Assembly: GCF_001457775.1 (NCBI RefSeq)
Contig: NZ_CYSG01000011.1
Coordinates: 78,126-142,125 of the forward strand
Direction of reading: 5' to 3'
Length of the DNA stretch: 64,000 nt
DNA from: Phaeobacter sp. CECT 5382
Lineage (GTDB): Bacteria > Pseudomonadota > Alphaproteobacteria > Rhodobacterales > Rhodobacteraceae
Below, in pieces: positions 26,201 through 35,095 of this stretch; position 1 is the first letter of the stretch; every line of letters starts with the position of its first letter. Made by a program: the position numbers and the translations under genes. The notes below the pieces were generated by a model. It had not been told where the DNA came from. It saw only the letters and a list, made by a program, of their open reading frames with translations, and did not search any database.

Positions 26201-26939
26201 GGCCAGAAGATTTGCCGCCCCCGGACAGGGCTTCTCCTTCGCCTCGCAGATGCGAGAAATTGGTACCGGTGCCGGAGCCATATTTGAACAGACGCGCCTC
26301 GCGCACCCAGAGATCCATGATGCCGCCGTCATTGACCAGATCATCGGAAACCGACTGGATGAAGCAAGCATGTGGCTGTGGGTGCTCATATGAGCTTTTG
26401 GATTTTGTCAGCTTACCGGTCTTGTAGTCAACATAGTGGTGGCCCTGCGCTGGCCCGTCGATGCCATAGGCCCAATGCAAGCCAGTGTTGAACCACTGCG
26501 GGCTGTTTGGCGCCGCGCGCTGCGTTGCGAGCATGTGGCGCATTTCATCAAAATAGGCGCGTGCGTCGTCTTCACTAGTGAAGTAGCCGCCCTTCCAGCC
26601 CCAATAGGCCCAGGCACCAGCAAGACGGTCAAAGACCTGCTTAGAGGAGGTTTCGCCGCCGGTCGCGACATCCTTGCCATCGGCTACCGAACGCCACAAA
26701 AACTCGGGCACATCTGCCTCGGGGACTTTCTTCAGTCGCTCCGGCACACCAGCCTTGCGGAAATACTTTTGGGCGATGACGTCGCTGGCGACCTGGCTCC
26801 AGCTTGACGGGACTTCGATGTTTTCGAGACGGAAGACGATGGAACCATCAGGATTGCGGATTTCGGAGGTTGCCGAAATGAAATCCAGGTTTGAATAGGC
26901 GTCCTGGCCTGACTTGGTAAACTTCCGCTCGATTTTCAT
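23283..26939 (-). CDS. nrdJ: Adenosylcobalamin-dependent (class II) ribonucleotide reductase
   Basis: The 1218-residue enzyme reduces ribonucleotides to deoxyribonucleotides using B12 instead of a tyrosyl-radical subunit, so it works with or without oxygen. The family signatures are [21 protein letters not shown] in the active barrel, [15 protein letters not shown], and [33 protein letters not shown]. The C terminus has redox or zinc cysteines ([28 protein letters not shown]). The length is normal for the long alphaproteobacterial NrdJ. It is probably translated with a 75-codon frame whose stop overlaps its ATG (ATGA). A strong terminator follows. Confidence 0.96.
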   Translation of the reverse strand: MKIERKFTKSGQDAYSNLDFISATSEIRNPDGSIVFRLENIEVPSSWSQVASDVIAQKYFRKAGVPERLKKVPEADVPEFLWRSVADGKDVATGGETSSKQVFDRLAGAWAYWGWKGGYFTSEDDARAYFDEMRHMLATQRAAPNSPQWFNTGLHWAYGIDGPAQGHHYVDYKTGKLTKSKSSYEHPQPHACFIQSVSDDLVNDGGIMDLWVREARLFKYGSGTGTNFSHLRGEGEALSGGGKSSGLMGFLKIGDRAAGAIKSGGTTRRAAKMVIVDADHPDIEDFIQWKVIEEQKVASIVAGSKMHEKMLNGIFQAIRSWDGAADDAFEPGANPALKQALREAKKVAVPETYVKRVLDYAKQGYDSIEFPTYDTDWDSEAYSSVSGQNSNNSIRVTNAFLHAVEKDADWQLINRTDGKVSKTVKARDLWEKVGHAAWACADPGIQFHDTVNEWHTCPNDGEIRGSNPCSEYMFLDDTACNLASLNLLTFYKNGQFQAEDYMHACRLWTVTLEISVTMAQFPSKEIAQRSYDFRTLGLGYANIGGLLMNMGHGYDSDEGRALCGSLTALMTGVAYATSAEMASELGAFAGYAKNSDEMLKVIRNHRTAAMGKATGYEGLSVPPVPLDIAGCPDARLADLAMSAWDEALELGEKHGYRNAQTTVIAPTGTIGLVMDCDTTGIEPDFALVKFKKLAGGGYFKIINRSVPSALEGLGYSSSQIEEIVSHAVGHGSIGNAPAINHTSLTGHGFGPNELSKIDQALEAAFDVRFVFNQWTLGEDFCTGVLGIPAPKLNDPTFDLLRHLGFTKQDIDTANDHVCGTMTLEQAPHLKEEHYHIFDCANPCGKKGLRYLGVESHIRMMAAAQSFISGAISKTINMPNDATIEDCQKAYELSWSLGVKANALYRDGSKLSQPLAAALVEDDDDAAEVLETGNPQEKAVVLAEKIVEKIVIKEIVKSHRTKMPHRRKGYTQKAVVGGHKVYLRTGEYEGGSLGEIFIDMHKEGAGFRAMMNNFAIAVSVGLQYGVPLEEFVDAFTFTKFEPAGMVQGNDSIKNATSILDYVFRELAVSYLDRTDLAHVKPEGPAFDDIGRGEEEGVSNLTELSESAATRSLEVLKQISSTGYLRKRLPQDLVVLQGGQSGLGSDISGLAAGVDPVADLQSLVPEATASLAPAMGMDARVKAKMQGYEGEACGECGNYTLVRNGTCMKCNTCGSTSGCS

Positions 26940-27163
26940 GCGCTGCCCTTTTTGATTGGCACGTTTTCTGGATGCAAAAAGGCGAATTTCACCATCTTTG
27001 CCATGAATTCTGTCGCCGCATCAGCTGCGGCCATCTCCTGTCCGAAAAACACAAACCAGCCGGGATGCCGCCCGAAAGGGCAGTAATTTTCAGGCCATCG
27101 CCGGCCATCTCTGGGGATGTAACTTATGTTTTCATCTAGTTGCCACACCGGAACCACATACAA
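26936..27163 (-). CDS. Possible small protein coupled to nrdJ
   Basis: A 75-codon frame ([18 protein letters not shown]..., ending [11 protein letters not shown]) stops in an ATGA overlap with the nrdJ start, and the nrdJ ribosome site (AAGGGCAGC) lies in its last codons. Codon third positions are mixed but tend to G or C, as in the neighbouring genes. There is no signal peptide, membrane segment or metal motif, and the product is rich in aromatic residues ([21 protein letters not shown]). I do not recognise the family. Coupling to nrdJ argues that it is translated, but it could also be a chance frame in the nrdJ leader. Confidence 0.5.
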   Translation of the reverse strand: MYVVPVWQLDENISYIPRDGRRWPENYCPFGRHPGWFVFFGQEMAAADAATEFMAKMVKFAFLHPENVPIKKGSA

Positions 27164-28026
27164 GATTTAGTGGCGCGCCAACTTGCACCCACAATTTGGC
27201 GTATTCTGCACTATATGGTCAACGGAAATTTTACCACTTTTCGAGGATCTTTTCTGTTGACGGCCTCGGCGGGTGCTCGCTTGCGGGGAATGGTAATGAT
27301 TCATCCACAACCAGGCCCGGAACAAGGTGGAATAGTTACAAAACACTTGACCCTGAAATTTTATGGTATCTTTAGGAGCTTGTCACTGAAAGCTCATAAA
27401 CACCCCATCCAAAGGGGCTGCCTTTGCCAAAAAAATAGGCAGGTTTTGAAAATTTCAGGCACCACCCCAACTCACTTTCAAACGTGCCAACTGTTGCATA
27501 TGTGCACAGCTTTGAAAGGGGCAACACGAAGTGGTCTGTCCAAAAGAACCAGGTTGAACCAGTCCATATGAAGCGCTTTCGCGTCACATGATTAACAAAG
27601 CATTAACCGCAGAGCAGCGCACCCATGGAAACGAAGCAGTCGACCTGCCAGGTGATTCTGAAGGAGTCAGCCGAATTTTCCCGGCATTTTGGCCTGCCAG
27701 AGTACTTTTCCTTCGAGTCTCTGGACCAAAGCAGATCTGAATCGTGCAATTCCGGTAGGCCTGTGCGGTTTTCAGGGAGAAAACCCAAAGAAACCGCACT
27801 GATTGACGCGAGATCTGCAACCCCGGGCAAGGAATCGGGTGCTTGGCATTGGAAGGGAAAATTCCCCCACCGGACGCTCTGTGATGACTACTGCGCAGTT
27901 TACCCAGATAGCTGTTGGTTTCCCCAAAGCAGATAGGCGAAAGAAACCGGCTACCAGAATGCAAGTGTAGTCTGTCAATTTGGCTGCAATGAATGTCGTG
28001 GGGATGGTTTAGAGAGTGCTCTGTCC
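27164..28026. other. Gene-free stretch of about 860 bases upstream of nrdJ
   Basis: No frame here has a ribosome site, plausible composition or family resemblance; the longest ones (27140-27571 plus strand, 27584-27964 minus strand) look like chance. The composition is more A/T-rich than the surrounding genes. The nrdJ promoter must lie near its left edge: on the minus strand a TTGACC occurs around 27218. A CACTATATGG at about 27209-27218 recalls half of an NrdR box. No tRNA, terminator or repeat was recognised inside. Confidence 0.5.
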
Positions 28027-28087
28027 CGAGAGGGTAGCTAGGCTACCACTCTCGAGAAAGCATCAAAGGAAACTTGGGTTCCTTTGA
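28027..28087 (-). terminator. Two hairpins downstream of tRNA-Pro
   Basis: A perfect 9-base stem TCAAAGGAA/TTCCTTTGA (28063-28087) begins three bases past the tRNA-Pro CCA end on the minus strand. A second, stronger stem follows: CGAGAGGGTAGC pairs with GCTACC and CTCTCG (28027-28054, one unpaired A). Neither has a long T run. They probably define or protect the tRNA 3' end. Confidence 0.5.
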
Positions 28088-28089
28088 AA

Positions 28090-28166
28090 TGGTCGGGGCG
28101 GCGAGATTCGAACTCACGACCCCCTGTACCCAAAACAGGTGCGCTACCAGACTGCGCCACGCCCCG
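28090..28166 (-). tRNA. tRNA-Pro (anticodon TGG)
   Basis: On the minus strand: acceptor CGGGGCG/CGCCCCG, D arm GCGC-AGTCTGGTA-GCGC, anticodon stem CCTGT/ACAGG with loop TTTGGGT (anticodon TGG), a T arm with TTCGAAT, and an encoded CCA end (28090-28092). The length is 77 bases. Confidence 0.96.
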
Positions 28167-28210
28167 GACCGTGCGCTGTTCCTAACGCCAGTGAACTGAT
28201 TTGAAAACCC

Positions 28211-28699
28211 CTAACAAGGCCAAATTGGTGCACTATTTGAAAAAACTTTGTGGCGCATCTGACTGCCTGTCGAAATTCCATATTTAGCCGCCAGACCGCC
28301 GTTGATTTCGAGCACCGCAAAGACATCATCCCCGCCTGGCAAAGGTGTCAGATCACCGGGAACGGCCCCTTCGTGAACACGGGTTACCTGACCGGTCTCA
28401 TTGAGAAAAATAATATCCAGGGGGATCAGCGTATTCTTCATCCAGAACGCAGCGCGCTGAGGCTTGGGGTAGACAAATAGCATACCGGAACCGCGCGGCA
28501 GGGTCTCACGAAACATCAACCCCTGAGCGCGCAGCGCATCAGTATCAGCAATTTCTACGGAGAAGGAAATCTGTCCCCAGCCGCCGCGCAGATCTACCCG
28601 ATCCGGGCGACAGTCTGCAGCAGAAACTGGGGTGGAATTGCTTAGGCCAAACACTAGGCCGAAAACAGCTGCGGCGAGAAGTATCCCTCTCAGCCGCAT
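28211..28699 (-). CDS. DUF192 family exported protein
   Basis: The 162-residue protein starts with a signal peptide (MRLRGILLAAAVFGLVFGLSNSTPVSA). The DUF192 domain follows, with EIADTDALRAQGLMFRETLPRGSGMLFVY, FWMKNTLIPLDIIFL and a C-terminal VLEINGGLAAKYGI. The function of DUF192 is not established. The ATG at 28699 is used instead of the frame's upstream start because the signal peptide begins there and the upstream start would run into the cold-shock gene. The gap to that gene is 7 bases, so the two are cotranscribed. Confidence 0.88.
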   Translation of the reverse strand: MRLRGILLAAAVFGLVFGLSNSTPVSAADCRPDRVDLRGGWGQISFSVEIADTDALRAQGLMFRETLPRGSGMLFVYPKPQRAAFWMKNTLIPLDIIFLNETGQVTRVHEGAVPGDLTPLPGGDDVFAVLEINGGLAAKYGISTGSQMRHKVFSNSAPIWPC

Positions 28700-28706
28700 A
28701 GCAGGA

Positions 28707-29246
28707 TCAGTCCTGTTCACATTCGTCGAGGGCGGCCTCCCAGGCCTGAACCTCGGCAGCCATCTGGCCGCGTTTGCCATCTATGATCCGCATCGCCAGC
28801 GCTTCGCCCGGTTGCAAATCAGACAGTCCCGAAAGGCGCAGAACTTCGACGTGCAAAAAGACGTCTTCGTCACGGCCAAAGACATTGGCAAAGCCAAAGC
28901 CCTTACCCTTGTTGAACCATTTCACCCGGGCCGGCACCAGAGGGCGCGATTGCAATTCGGTCAGATCGAGATCAGTGAAATCGCTCAGGACCGGAGTCTC
29001 GTCCCGCTCGGGCGGCACGATGTCCAGAATCTCGACGGCTTGAACGCCACGGTCTGTTTGATGGGTTACAATTTCGATACGCGTGCCATCGGCCACAGAA
29101 CTTTGGCCAAAGTTACGCAATACATTTATATGCAACAAAATATCAGGGCCGCCCAGATCGGACACAACAAAACCATACCCCTTTGCGGGATCGAACCATT
29201 TAACCAGGCCTTGGATTTGCTGCAGGCTGCTCAGATCTTCTGCCAC
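28707..29246 (-). CDS. Double cold-shock domain protein
   Basis: The 179-residue protein has two cold-shock (OB-fold) domains, about 9-75 (GLVKWFDPAKGYGFVVSD, DILLHINVLRNFG) and about 106-170 (ARVKWFNKGKGFGFANVFG, DVFLHVEVLR). An acidic linker joins them. Each domain carries the RNP1-type KGYGFV or KGFGFA motif that binds single-stranded RNA or DNA. The start is GTG at 29246: it is preceded by an in-frame TAA and by a GGATGAG ribosome site. Typical CspA proteins have one domain, and two-domain forms are characteristic of alphaproteobacteria. It forms an operon with the DUF192 gene. Confidence 0.9.
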   Translation of the reverse strand: MAEDLSSLQQIQGLVKWFDPAKGYGFVVSDLGGPDILLHINVLRNFGQSSVADGTRIEIVTHQTDRGVQAVEILDIVPPERDETPVLSDFTDLDLTELQSRPLVPARVKWFNKGKGFGFANVFGRDEDVFLHVEVLRLSGLSDLQPGEALAMRIIDGKRGQMAAEVQAWEAALDECEQD

Positions 29247-29365
29247 TTATCTCATCCACTGCGTCTTTTTCATTTTCGTGATAACGTGATGCGCGATTCT
29301 ACCCCTAAAGTTCAAGCAAAAATCGTCCCATTTGTTAGGAAAGTGCTATTTTCCACCAAAACAGC

Positions 29366-29971
29366 TTAAGGATTTAACCTCGATACCGACCAATCGTCCT
29401 GTTTGCTCTGACGACGCCAGACGAACCTGTCGTGCAGTCGGAAGGTTCCGTCAGCCCAAAACTCGATTTCAACCGGGGTGATCCGGTATCCGCCCCAAAA
29501 TGGCGGACGCGGGGGATTCGGCCCCTTGGAGGCTGTGACCTTTGCAACCTCGGCCATCAGCGCCCCACGGCTTTCTAGTGGACGAGATTGCTGCGACGCC
29601 CAGGCGCCCAACCGGCTTTTGAGAGAGCGCGAGGCATAATAAGCGTCGGCCTTTGGCCCTTCTTCACGACTGATGTCGCCGCGCACCCGAATCTGCCGAC
29701 GCAAGGATTTCCAGTGCATCACAAAGGAGGCCTTTCCGGCCTGATCCAGCTCCTGTGCCTTGGCGCTTTCATAGTTTGTATAAAAAACAAAGGCCTCGGC
29801 CTCTATTTCCTTGAGCAAAACCATGCGGGAGTTAGGCAATCCGTTCGCGTCTACCGTTGCTAGGGCAATCGCATTGGGGTCATTGATTTCAGAGGTTTCA
29901 GCCTCTGCCAGCCATGACCGTGCAATGTCGAAGGGATCATTGCCGGCAAAAATTCCAGACCGCTCACTCAT
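29366..29971 (-). CDS. pdxH: Pyridoxamine 5'-phosphate oxidase
   Basis: The 201-residue flavoenzyme oxidises pyridoxamine or pyridoxine phosphate to pyridoxal phosphate, the last step of B6 synthesis and salvage. The FMN-binding motifs [28 protein letters not shown] and [15 protein letters not shown] are present. The substrate-contacting C terminus is [32 protein letters not shown], ending in RLNP as in the family. The length is typical. It stands alone, divergent from fabI. Confidence 0.95.
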   Translation of the reverse strand: MSERSGIFAGNDPFDIARSWLAEAETSEINDPNAIALATVDANGLPNSRMVLLKEIEAEAFVFYTNYESAKAQELDQAGKASFVMHWKSLRRQIRVRGDISREEGPKADAYYASRSLKSRLGAWASQQSRPLESRGALMAEVAKVTASKGPNPPRPPFWGGYRITPVEIEFWADGTFRLHDRFVWRRQSKQDDWSVSRLNP

Positions 29972-30123
29972 GGGAACCTCGTCATTTGTCTTGCCGGCAC
30001 AGTAGGCAGGGCTTTTCGGAACGGCAAGGCCCCCTTGAGACGGAAGCCATTCTCTCCCCTTGAAGGCAACGCTCCGTCATATTAAACGTCTTTAACTTCA
30101 CGGATCACAGGCGGAGAACCTGA

Positions 30124-30927
30124 ATGTCTAATCAATTGATGGCCGGCAAGCGCGGTCTGATCATGGGCCTGGCCAATGACAAGTCTATCGCTTGGGGGAT
30201 CGCCAAGGCCTGTGCCGATGCAGGTGCCGAACTGGCCTTTTCCTTTCAGGGTGATGCTCTGAAAAAACGTGTAGCTCCCTTGGCTGCACAGCTGGGCAGC
30301 GACATTGTCTTGCCCTGCGATGTTTCGGATGAAGCCTCGATGGATGCGCTGTTTGCAGCCCTTGAGGAAAAATGGGGCAAACTGGATTTTGTCGTTCATG
30401 CCATTGGCTTTTCCGACAAGAACGAACTGCGCGGTCGCTATGTCGACACCAGCCGGTCGAACTTCCAGATGACAATGGATATTTCCGTCTATTCCTTTAC
30501 CGCCATTGCCAAACGCGCGGAAAAAATGATGGACGAAGGTGGCTCGATGCTGACGCTCACCTATTACGGAGCCGAACAGGTGATGCCACACTATAATGTG
30601 ATGGGTGTCGCCAAAGCCGCGCTTGAGGCTTCGGTAAAATATCTCGCCGAGGATCTTGGCAAGGATGGCATTCGCGTCAATGCGATTTCTGCCGGGCCGA
30701 TCAAAACGCTCGCCGCTTCGGGCATTGGTGATTTCCGCTACATCATGAAGTGGAACGAGTACAACTCGCCCCTGCGTCGCAATGTGACCACAGATGATGT
30801 CGGCAAATCCGCGCTTTATCTGTTGTCGGACCTCAGTTCGGGCGTCACGGGCGAAAACCTGCACGTGGATGCGGGCTATCACGTGGTCGGCATGAAGGCC
30901 GTGGATGCGCCAGACATCACCAAGTAA
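30124..30927 (+). CDS. fabI: Enoyl-[acyl-carrier-protein] reductase (NADH)
   Basis: The 267-residue short-chain-dehydrogenase-fold enzyme reduces enoyl-ACP in the last step of each fatty acid elongation cycle. The nucleotide-binding loop is GLIMGLANDKSIAWGIA. The catalytic Tyr157 and Lys164 are in the spaced Y-x6-K motif NVMGVAKAAL. PIKTLAASGIGDF is the substrate-binding loop that triclosan targets. A GGCGGAG ribosome site precedes the ATG. It is followed by 218 bases without a gene, which include a 14-base tandem duplication at 31004-31030. Confidence 0.95.
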   Translation: MSNQLMAGKRGLIMGLANDKSIAWGIAKACADAGAELAFSFQGDALKKRVAPLAAQLGSDIVLPCDVSDEASMDALFAALEEKWGKLDFVVHAIGFSDKNELRGRYVDTSRSNFQMTMDISVYSFTAIAKRAEKMMDEGGSMLTLTYYGAEQVMPHYNVMGVAKAALEASVKYLAEDLGKDGIRVNAISAGPIKTLAASGIGDFRYIMKWNEYNSPLRRNVTTDDVGKSALYLLSDLSSGVTGENLHVDAGYHVVGMKAVDAPDITK

Positions 30928-31145
30928 CCCCGCTAAGGGGCTGGCCTCTGTCCGCGCGTCAGGCGCGGCGGGGGCAAGTTTTTCTTTTACCAAGCAGTGT
31001 GAGGACGATATCAACAGGACGATATCAACCAAGCACATCACGCATTACATAACTCTCTAAATGCCGCGGGCGTATATCCAGACCTTCGCCCCCTGCCCGC
31101 CTTCGTTCCGCGTCTGCCGACGCCCAAATCGCCGGAGCCATAAAG

Positions 31146-31649
31146 ATGACCGACCGCCTGCCGCATGAAAAAGGGTTTCATATCAGCTGGGACCAGATCC
31201 ATCGCGACAGCCGGGCTCTGGCCTGGCGCCTGGACGGCCAAGGGCCGGACAATGGCGCCTGGCGGGCATTGGTCGCAATCACCCGTGGTGGCATGGCCCC
31301 CGCGATGATCATCAGCCGCGAACTGGACATCCGCACGGTCGATACCATTTCCGTGAAATCCTACCATCATCAGGACCAAGGCAATGCCGAAGTCATCAAG
31401 GCCCCGAATGCGGGTCTGATGGGCGATGGCGAAGGCGTCCTGATCATCGACGATCTCGTTGATAGCGGCAAAACCCTGGAGTTGGTCCGAGAGATGTATC
31501 CCAAGGCGCATTTTGCCACCGTCTACGCCAAGCCCAAGGGCCGCCCAATGGTAGACAGCTTCATCACCGAAGTGAGCCAGGACACCTGGATCTTCTTCCC
31601 ATGGGATATGGCTCTGCAATATGTTGAACCCTATCGCGGCACCGACTGA
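31146..31649 (+). CDS. gpt: Xanthine-guanine phosphoribosyltransferase
   Basis: The 167-residue purine-salvage enzyme converts xanthine or guanine plus PRPP to the nucleotide. The PRPP-binding motif [13 protein letters not shown] lies at about 98-110. The early [18 protein letters not shown] and the aromatic FPWDMA near the end are Gpt features. The length is close to E. coli Gpt. A clear terminator follows at 31681-31706. Confidence 0.92.
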   Translation: MTDRLPHEKGFHISWDQIHRDSRALAWRLDGQGPDNGAWRALVAITRGGMAPAMIISRELDIRTVDTISVKSYHHQDQGNAEVIKAPNAGLMGDGEGVLIIDDLVDSGKTLELVREMYPKAHFATVYAKPKGRPMVDSFITEVSQDTWIFFPWDMALQYVEPYRGTD

Positions 31650-31680
31650 TCCGTCTCCAAGCCCAACTTGAACTACCATC

Positions 31681-31706
31681 AACGCGCCTGTTACAGGCGC
31701 GTTTTT
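31681..31706 (+). terminator. Terminator of gpt
   Basis: AACGCGCCTG pairs with CAGGCGCGTT around TTA, and a T run follows, about 30 bases after the stop codon. Confidence 0.85.
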
Positions 31707-31816
31707 CTTTGCCTCGTCTTGAACCTATGGTCCACAAAACAGCGAGAGATTGCCATCCTGATAACAAGGCCCTACCACTTCTGCCAGAGACATCGATCTG
31801 GCAAACAGGAGCGGGC

Positions 31817-32992
31817 ATGACCAAGTCGCACACAGAGGCAACATTTCTTTCCCCCATCGTCGAATCCCGCCGTTGGGTCGAGGGCGTGACCTTTCCCGAG
31901 GATCGCCCGCTGCTCAACGTAAGCCAGGCCGCTCCCGCCGACCCGCCCCCACTGGGGCTGCGTCAGGCCCTGGCCGATGCCGCGCTTTCAGACGACAGCG
32001 CGCATCTTTACGGAGCGGTTCTGGGTCGTGACGATCTGCGCCAGTCCCTGGCTCGTCAGATGTCAGATCACTATGAAGCGGAACTGACAGCAGTCCAGAT
32101 AGGAATCACCTCGGGCTGCAATCAGGCCTTTGCAGCCACCATCGCAGCCCTATGCGGCGCAGGCGACGAAGTGATCATCCCGGTGCCCTGGTATTTCAAT
32201 CACAAAATGTGGCTTGATCTGGCAGACGTCCGTGCAGTTCCTCTACAGGTGAACGGCGATATGTTGCCCGATCTGGACACTGCCAGGGCTCTTATCACCC
32301 CCCGGACCAAGGCCATCGTCCTGGTGACTCCAAACAACCCAACGGGCGTGGAATACCCCGCAGGCCTGCTCCGGGCCTTTTATGATCTGGCAAAACAACA
32401 GGGCATCACTCTGATCGTTGATGAGACCTACCGTGACTTTGACAGCCGCACTGGCGCACCACATTCCCTGTTTCAGGACCCGGACTGGAGCGACCATCTG
32501 GTCCATCTTTACTCCTTTTCGAAGGCCTATCGGCTGACCGGACATCGGGTCGGCGCCATTGCAGCCGCACCTACTAAATTGTTCGAAATGGAAAAGTTTT
32601 TGGATACAGTCACTATCTGCCCCTCACAGCTGGGACAGATCGGCGCTCTTTGGGGTATAGAAAACTTGCAACCCTGGCTGGCGGGTGAAAGGGACGAAAT
32701 TCTGGCTCGAAAACAGGCCATTCTCGCAGGGTTTCCAACGCTCGAAAAACGCGGTTGGCGGCTCTTGGGATGTGGTGCCTATTTCGCCTATGTGGAACAC
32801 CCCTTTGACCTCAGCGCCGAGGAAATTGCCAAAAGACTGGTCACCGAGGCCTCCGTTCTGATGCTGCCCGGAACCATGTTCATGCCTGACGGGGACAAAT
32901 CCGCAGAACGGCAATTCCGCATCGCTTTTGCCAATGTGGACGCGGGTGGGATTGCGGAACTCTTTTCCAGGTTGGAAAACTTCACCCCCTGA
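31817..32992 (+). CDS. Class I/II pyridoxal-phosphate aminotransferase
   Basis: The 391-residue fold-type I aminotransferase shows TSGCNQAFAATIAAL, the NNPTG motif at about 173-177, Asp202 in LIVDETYRDF and the PLP-binding Lys236 in LYSFSKAYRLTGHRVG. The ATG at 31817 is chosen because of an AGGAG ribosome site 5 bases upstream and because an upstream start would run through the gpt terminator region. The substrate amino acid cannot be deduced; aspartate/aromatic-type or related specificity are all possible. Confidence 0.87.
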   Translation: MTKSHTEATFLSPIVESRRWVEGVTFPEDRPLLNVSQAAPADPPPLGLRQALADAALSDDSAHLYGAVLGRDDLRQSLARQMSDHYEAELTAVQIGITSGCNQAFAATIAALCGAGDEVIIPVPWYFNHKMWLDLADVRAVPLQVNGDMLPDLDTARALITPRTKAIVLVTPNNPTGVEYPAGLLRAFYDLAKQQGITLIVDETYRDFDSRTGAPHSLFQDPDWSDHLVHLYSFSKAYRLTGHRVGAIAAAPTKLFEMEKFLDTVTICPSQLGQIGALWGIENLQPWLAGERDEILARKQAILAGFPTLEKRGWRLLGCGAYFAYVEHPFDLSAEEIAKRLVTEASVLMLPGTMFMPDGDKSAERQFRIAFANVDAGGIAELFSRLENFTP

Positions 32993-33238
32993 TCCGCAAT
33001 CAAACCTTTCTCTCACCAGCGGGCAGCGGAGCAGCAAGGGTTGAACGGTTTTTGCCTGCTATTTCTCCGCTGCTGCAAGGGAACCAACAGGAACCTTAAG
33101 GAACAATCGCCCTTGGGTGCAGGAGATCTTGCTCCTCTTGGGGTGGCAGCGTATGCAAGTAACGAAACTCATTTGGGCAGGGCAGCAGCAGGGATCTGAC
33201 CCCCGCAGCGCCCCCGGATCCGGCAGAAAGAGGGCACT

Positions 33239-35080
33239 ATGGCCACAGGCGTAAAACAACTTTCCAAAACCTTTGTTTGGATCCTAATGGGCCTGCTGAT
33301 TGTCGGCCTCGCCGGATTTGGCGCGGTGAACTTCAGTGGCTCAGTCACCTCGGTCGCACAGGTCGGAGACCAGGAGGTCAGCGTCGAGGCCTATATGCGT
33401 GAATTGCAGCGCGAACAGCGCGCCCTTCAGGCCCAAAGCGGCCAAACCATGACAATCGCGCAAATGTCAGCCTTTGGCATGGATCGCGCGGTTCTGGGGC
33501 GTCTGATCTCGCTTGCGGCCATCGACAACGAGGTCAAAACTCTGGGGTTGTCCATTGGCGACGAAAATCTGCTGAACGAGCTGAGAGAGATCCCAGCGTT
33601 TCAGGATACCAGCGGCAATTTTGACCGCCAGGCCTACACATTTGCCCTGCAGAACGCAGGCTTCAACGAAACCGAATTCGAGGCAGACCTGCGCCGTGAA
33701 TCGGCCCGCACCCTGGTTCAGGGCGCCATCGTTGTCGGTGCTGAAATGCCGGATGTTCTGACCAAAACCCTGACCAGTTATATCGGTGCGCGTCGCAGTT
33801 TCTCCTATGTGCAGATCAGTGGCGACCAGTTCGCGTTAACACAAGAGGTACCCGATGATGCGGTATTGAAAGGGTTTTACGACGCAAACGCCGATCAATT
33901 CACCCTGCCCGAAACCAAGCGCATTACCTATGCCCGCCTCAGCCCCGACATGCTGCTGGACAGCGTCGAGGTCGATGAAGACGCGCTGCGTGCTTTGTTC
34001 GATGAGCGCAGTGATCAGTATCAGGTGCCGGAACGGCGCCTGGTGGAACGCCTGGTCTTTGCCGATGATGAGGCGGCGGCTAGCGCCAAGGCACAGCTGG
34101 ATGTCGGCGGCACCACTTTTGAAGTTCTGGTACAGGATCGCGGCCTGGCCCTGCAGGATATCGATATGGGCGATGTCACAATGGGTGATCTGGGAACGGC
34201 AGCCGATGCCGTGTTCGCAGCCGAAATTGGTACCGTCGTCGGCCCTCTGCCTTCGGATCTGGGGGCAGCCCTTTACCGGGTGAACGGCCAACTTGAGGCC
34301 CGTGAAACCAGCTATGACGATGCCAAAACAGAGCTGCGCGATGAGATCGCCGCCGACCGCGCACGCCGCGTGATCGAACAAGAATCCGAAGAGATCAACG
34401 ACCTGCTGGCCGGTGGCGCCACCCTGGAAGAATTGGCTGACGAAGGTGACATGCAGGTCGGGACACTCGACTGGACGGGTGAGGCCGGTGACGGTATCTC
34501 CGCCTACGAAGGCTTTCGCACCGCCGCCAGCACCGTCACACTGGAAGATTTCCCAACGGCAGAGTTCCTTGGTGATGGCAGCCTCTTTGCCCTGCGCCTG
34601 GACGAGATCCTGCCCGAGCGCCCCGAACCCTTTGAAGCCGCAAAGCAAAGCGTTCTGGATGCCTGGAATGCCGACCGTCTGGCCACTGCTGTGAAAACCC
34701 AGGCCGAAGCCATTTTGGCTGAGGTCACGACAAACGGTGCCTTCCCCGAAGGATCTGAGGTTAAACAAGAGACCGGTCTCACCCGTACCGCCTATCTCGA
34801 TACCACCCCGGCGGATATGATGAACCAGATTTTCACCATGGAGCCTGGTGCAACGCAGCTGATCACAGGCGAAGGATCCACTGTGATTGTGCGCCTGGAA
34901 GACATCCTGCCAGCCGAAGAAAACGAAGAGATGACGCTTTTGGCAGAAGCTCTGGACGCGCAGTTGGATCAGGCGCTCTCCGAGGCGCTTTTCGAGGCAT
35001 TTGTCAGTGACGCGCAGCTGCGGGCCGCTCCACGCGTTGATCAGCAAGCGCTCAATGCCGTTCAGGCCAACTATCAGTAA
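33239..35080 (+). CDS. PpiD-like peptidyl-prolyl isomerase, membrane-anchored
   Basis: The 613-residue protein is anchored by one N-terminal membrane segment (about 12-32, FVWILMGLLIVGLAGFGAVNF), with the rest in the periplasm. A SurA_N-like chaperone domain (about 38-165) precedes a parvulin-type domain (about 245-360, with ERLVFADDEAAASAKAQL and VGPLPSDLGAALYRVNG) and a second chaperone-like portion. The parvulin domain appears divergent, so chaperone activity on outer-membrane or secreted proteins may dominate. It is followed 15 bases later by trpE, a linkage that seems positional rather than functional. Confidence 0.88.
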   Translation: MATGVKQLSKTFVWILMGLLIVGLAGFGAVNFSGSVTSVAQVGDQEVSVEAYMRELQREQRALQAQSGQTMTIAQMSAFGMDRAVLGRLISLAAIDNEVKTLGLSIGDENLLNELREIPAFQDTSGNFDRQAYTFALQNAGFNETEFEADLRRESARTLVQGAIVVGAEMPDVLTKTLTSYIGARRSFSYVQISGDQFALTQEVPDDAVLKGFYDANADQFTLPETKRITYARLSPDMLLDSVEVDEDALRALFDERSDQYQVPERRLVERLVFADDEAAASAKAQLDVGGTTFEVLVQDRGLALQDIDMGDVTMGDLGTAADAVFAAEIGTVVGPLPSDLGAALYRVNGQLEARETSYDDAKTELRDEIAADRARRVIEQESEEINDLLAGGATLEELADEGDMQVGTLDWTGEAGDGISAYEGFRTAASTVTLEDFPTAEFLGDGSLFALRLDEILPERPEPFEAAKQSVLDAWNADRLATAVKTQAEAILAEVTTNGAFPEGSEVKQETGLTRTAYLDTTPADMMNQIFTMEPGATQLITGEGSTVIVRLEDILPAEENEEMTLLAEALDAQLDQALSEALFEAFVSDAQLRAAPRVDQQALNAVQANYQ

Positions 35081-35095
35081 GGGCTGCGCAAAACC

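Noticed and set aside
27209..27218. Possible NrdR box upstream of nrdJ
   Set aside because: Only the left half (CACTATAT) resembles the consensus and no second box at a suitable spacing was found.
27140..27571. 143-codon frame in the gene-free stretch
   Set aside because: It has no ribosome site, poor composition and overlaps the nrdJ leader; it is likely a chance frame.
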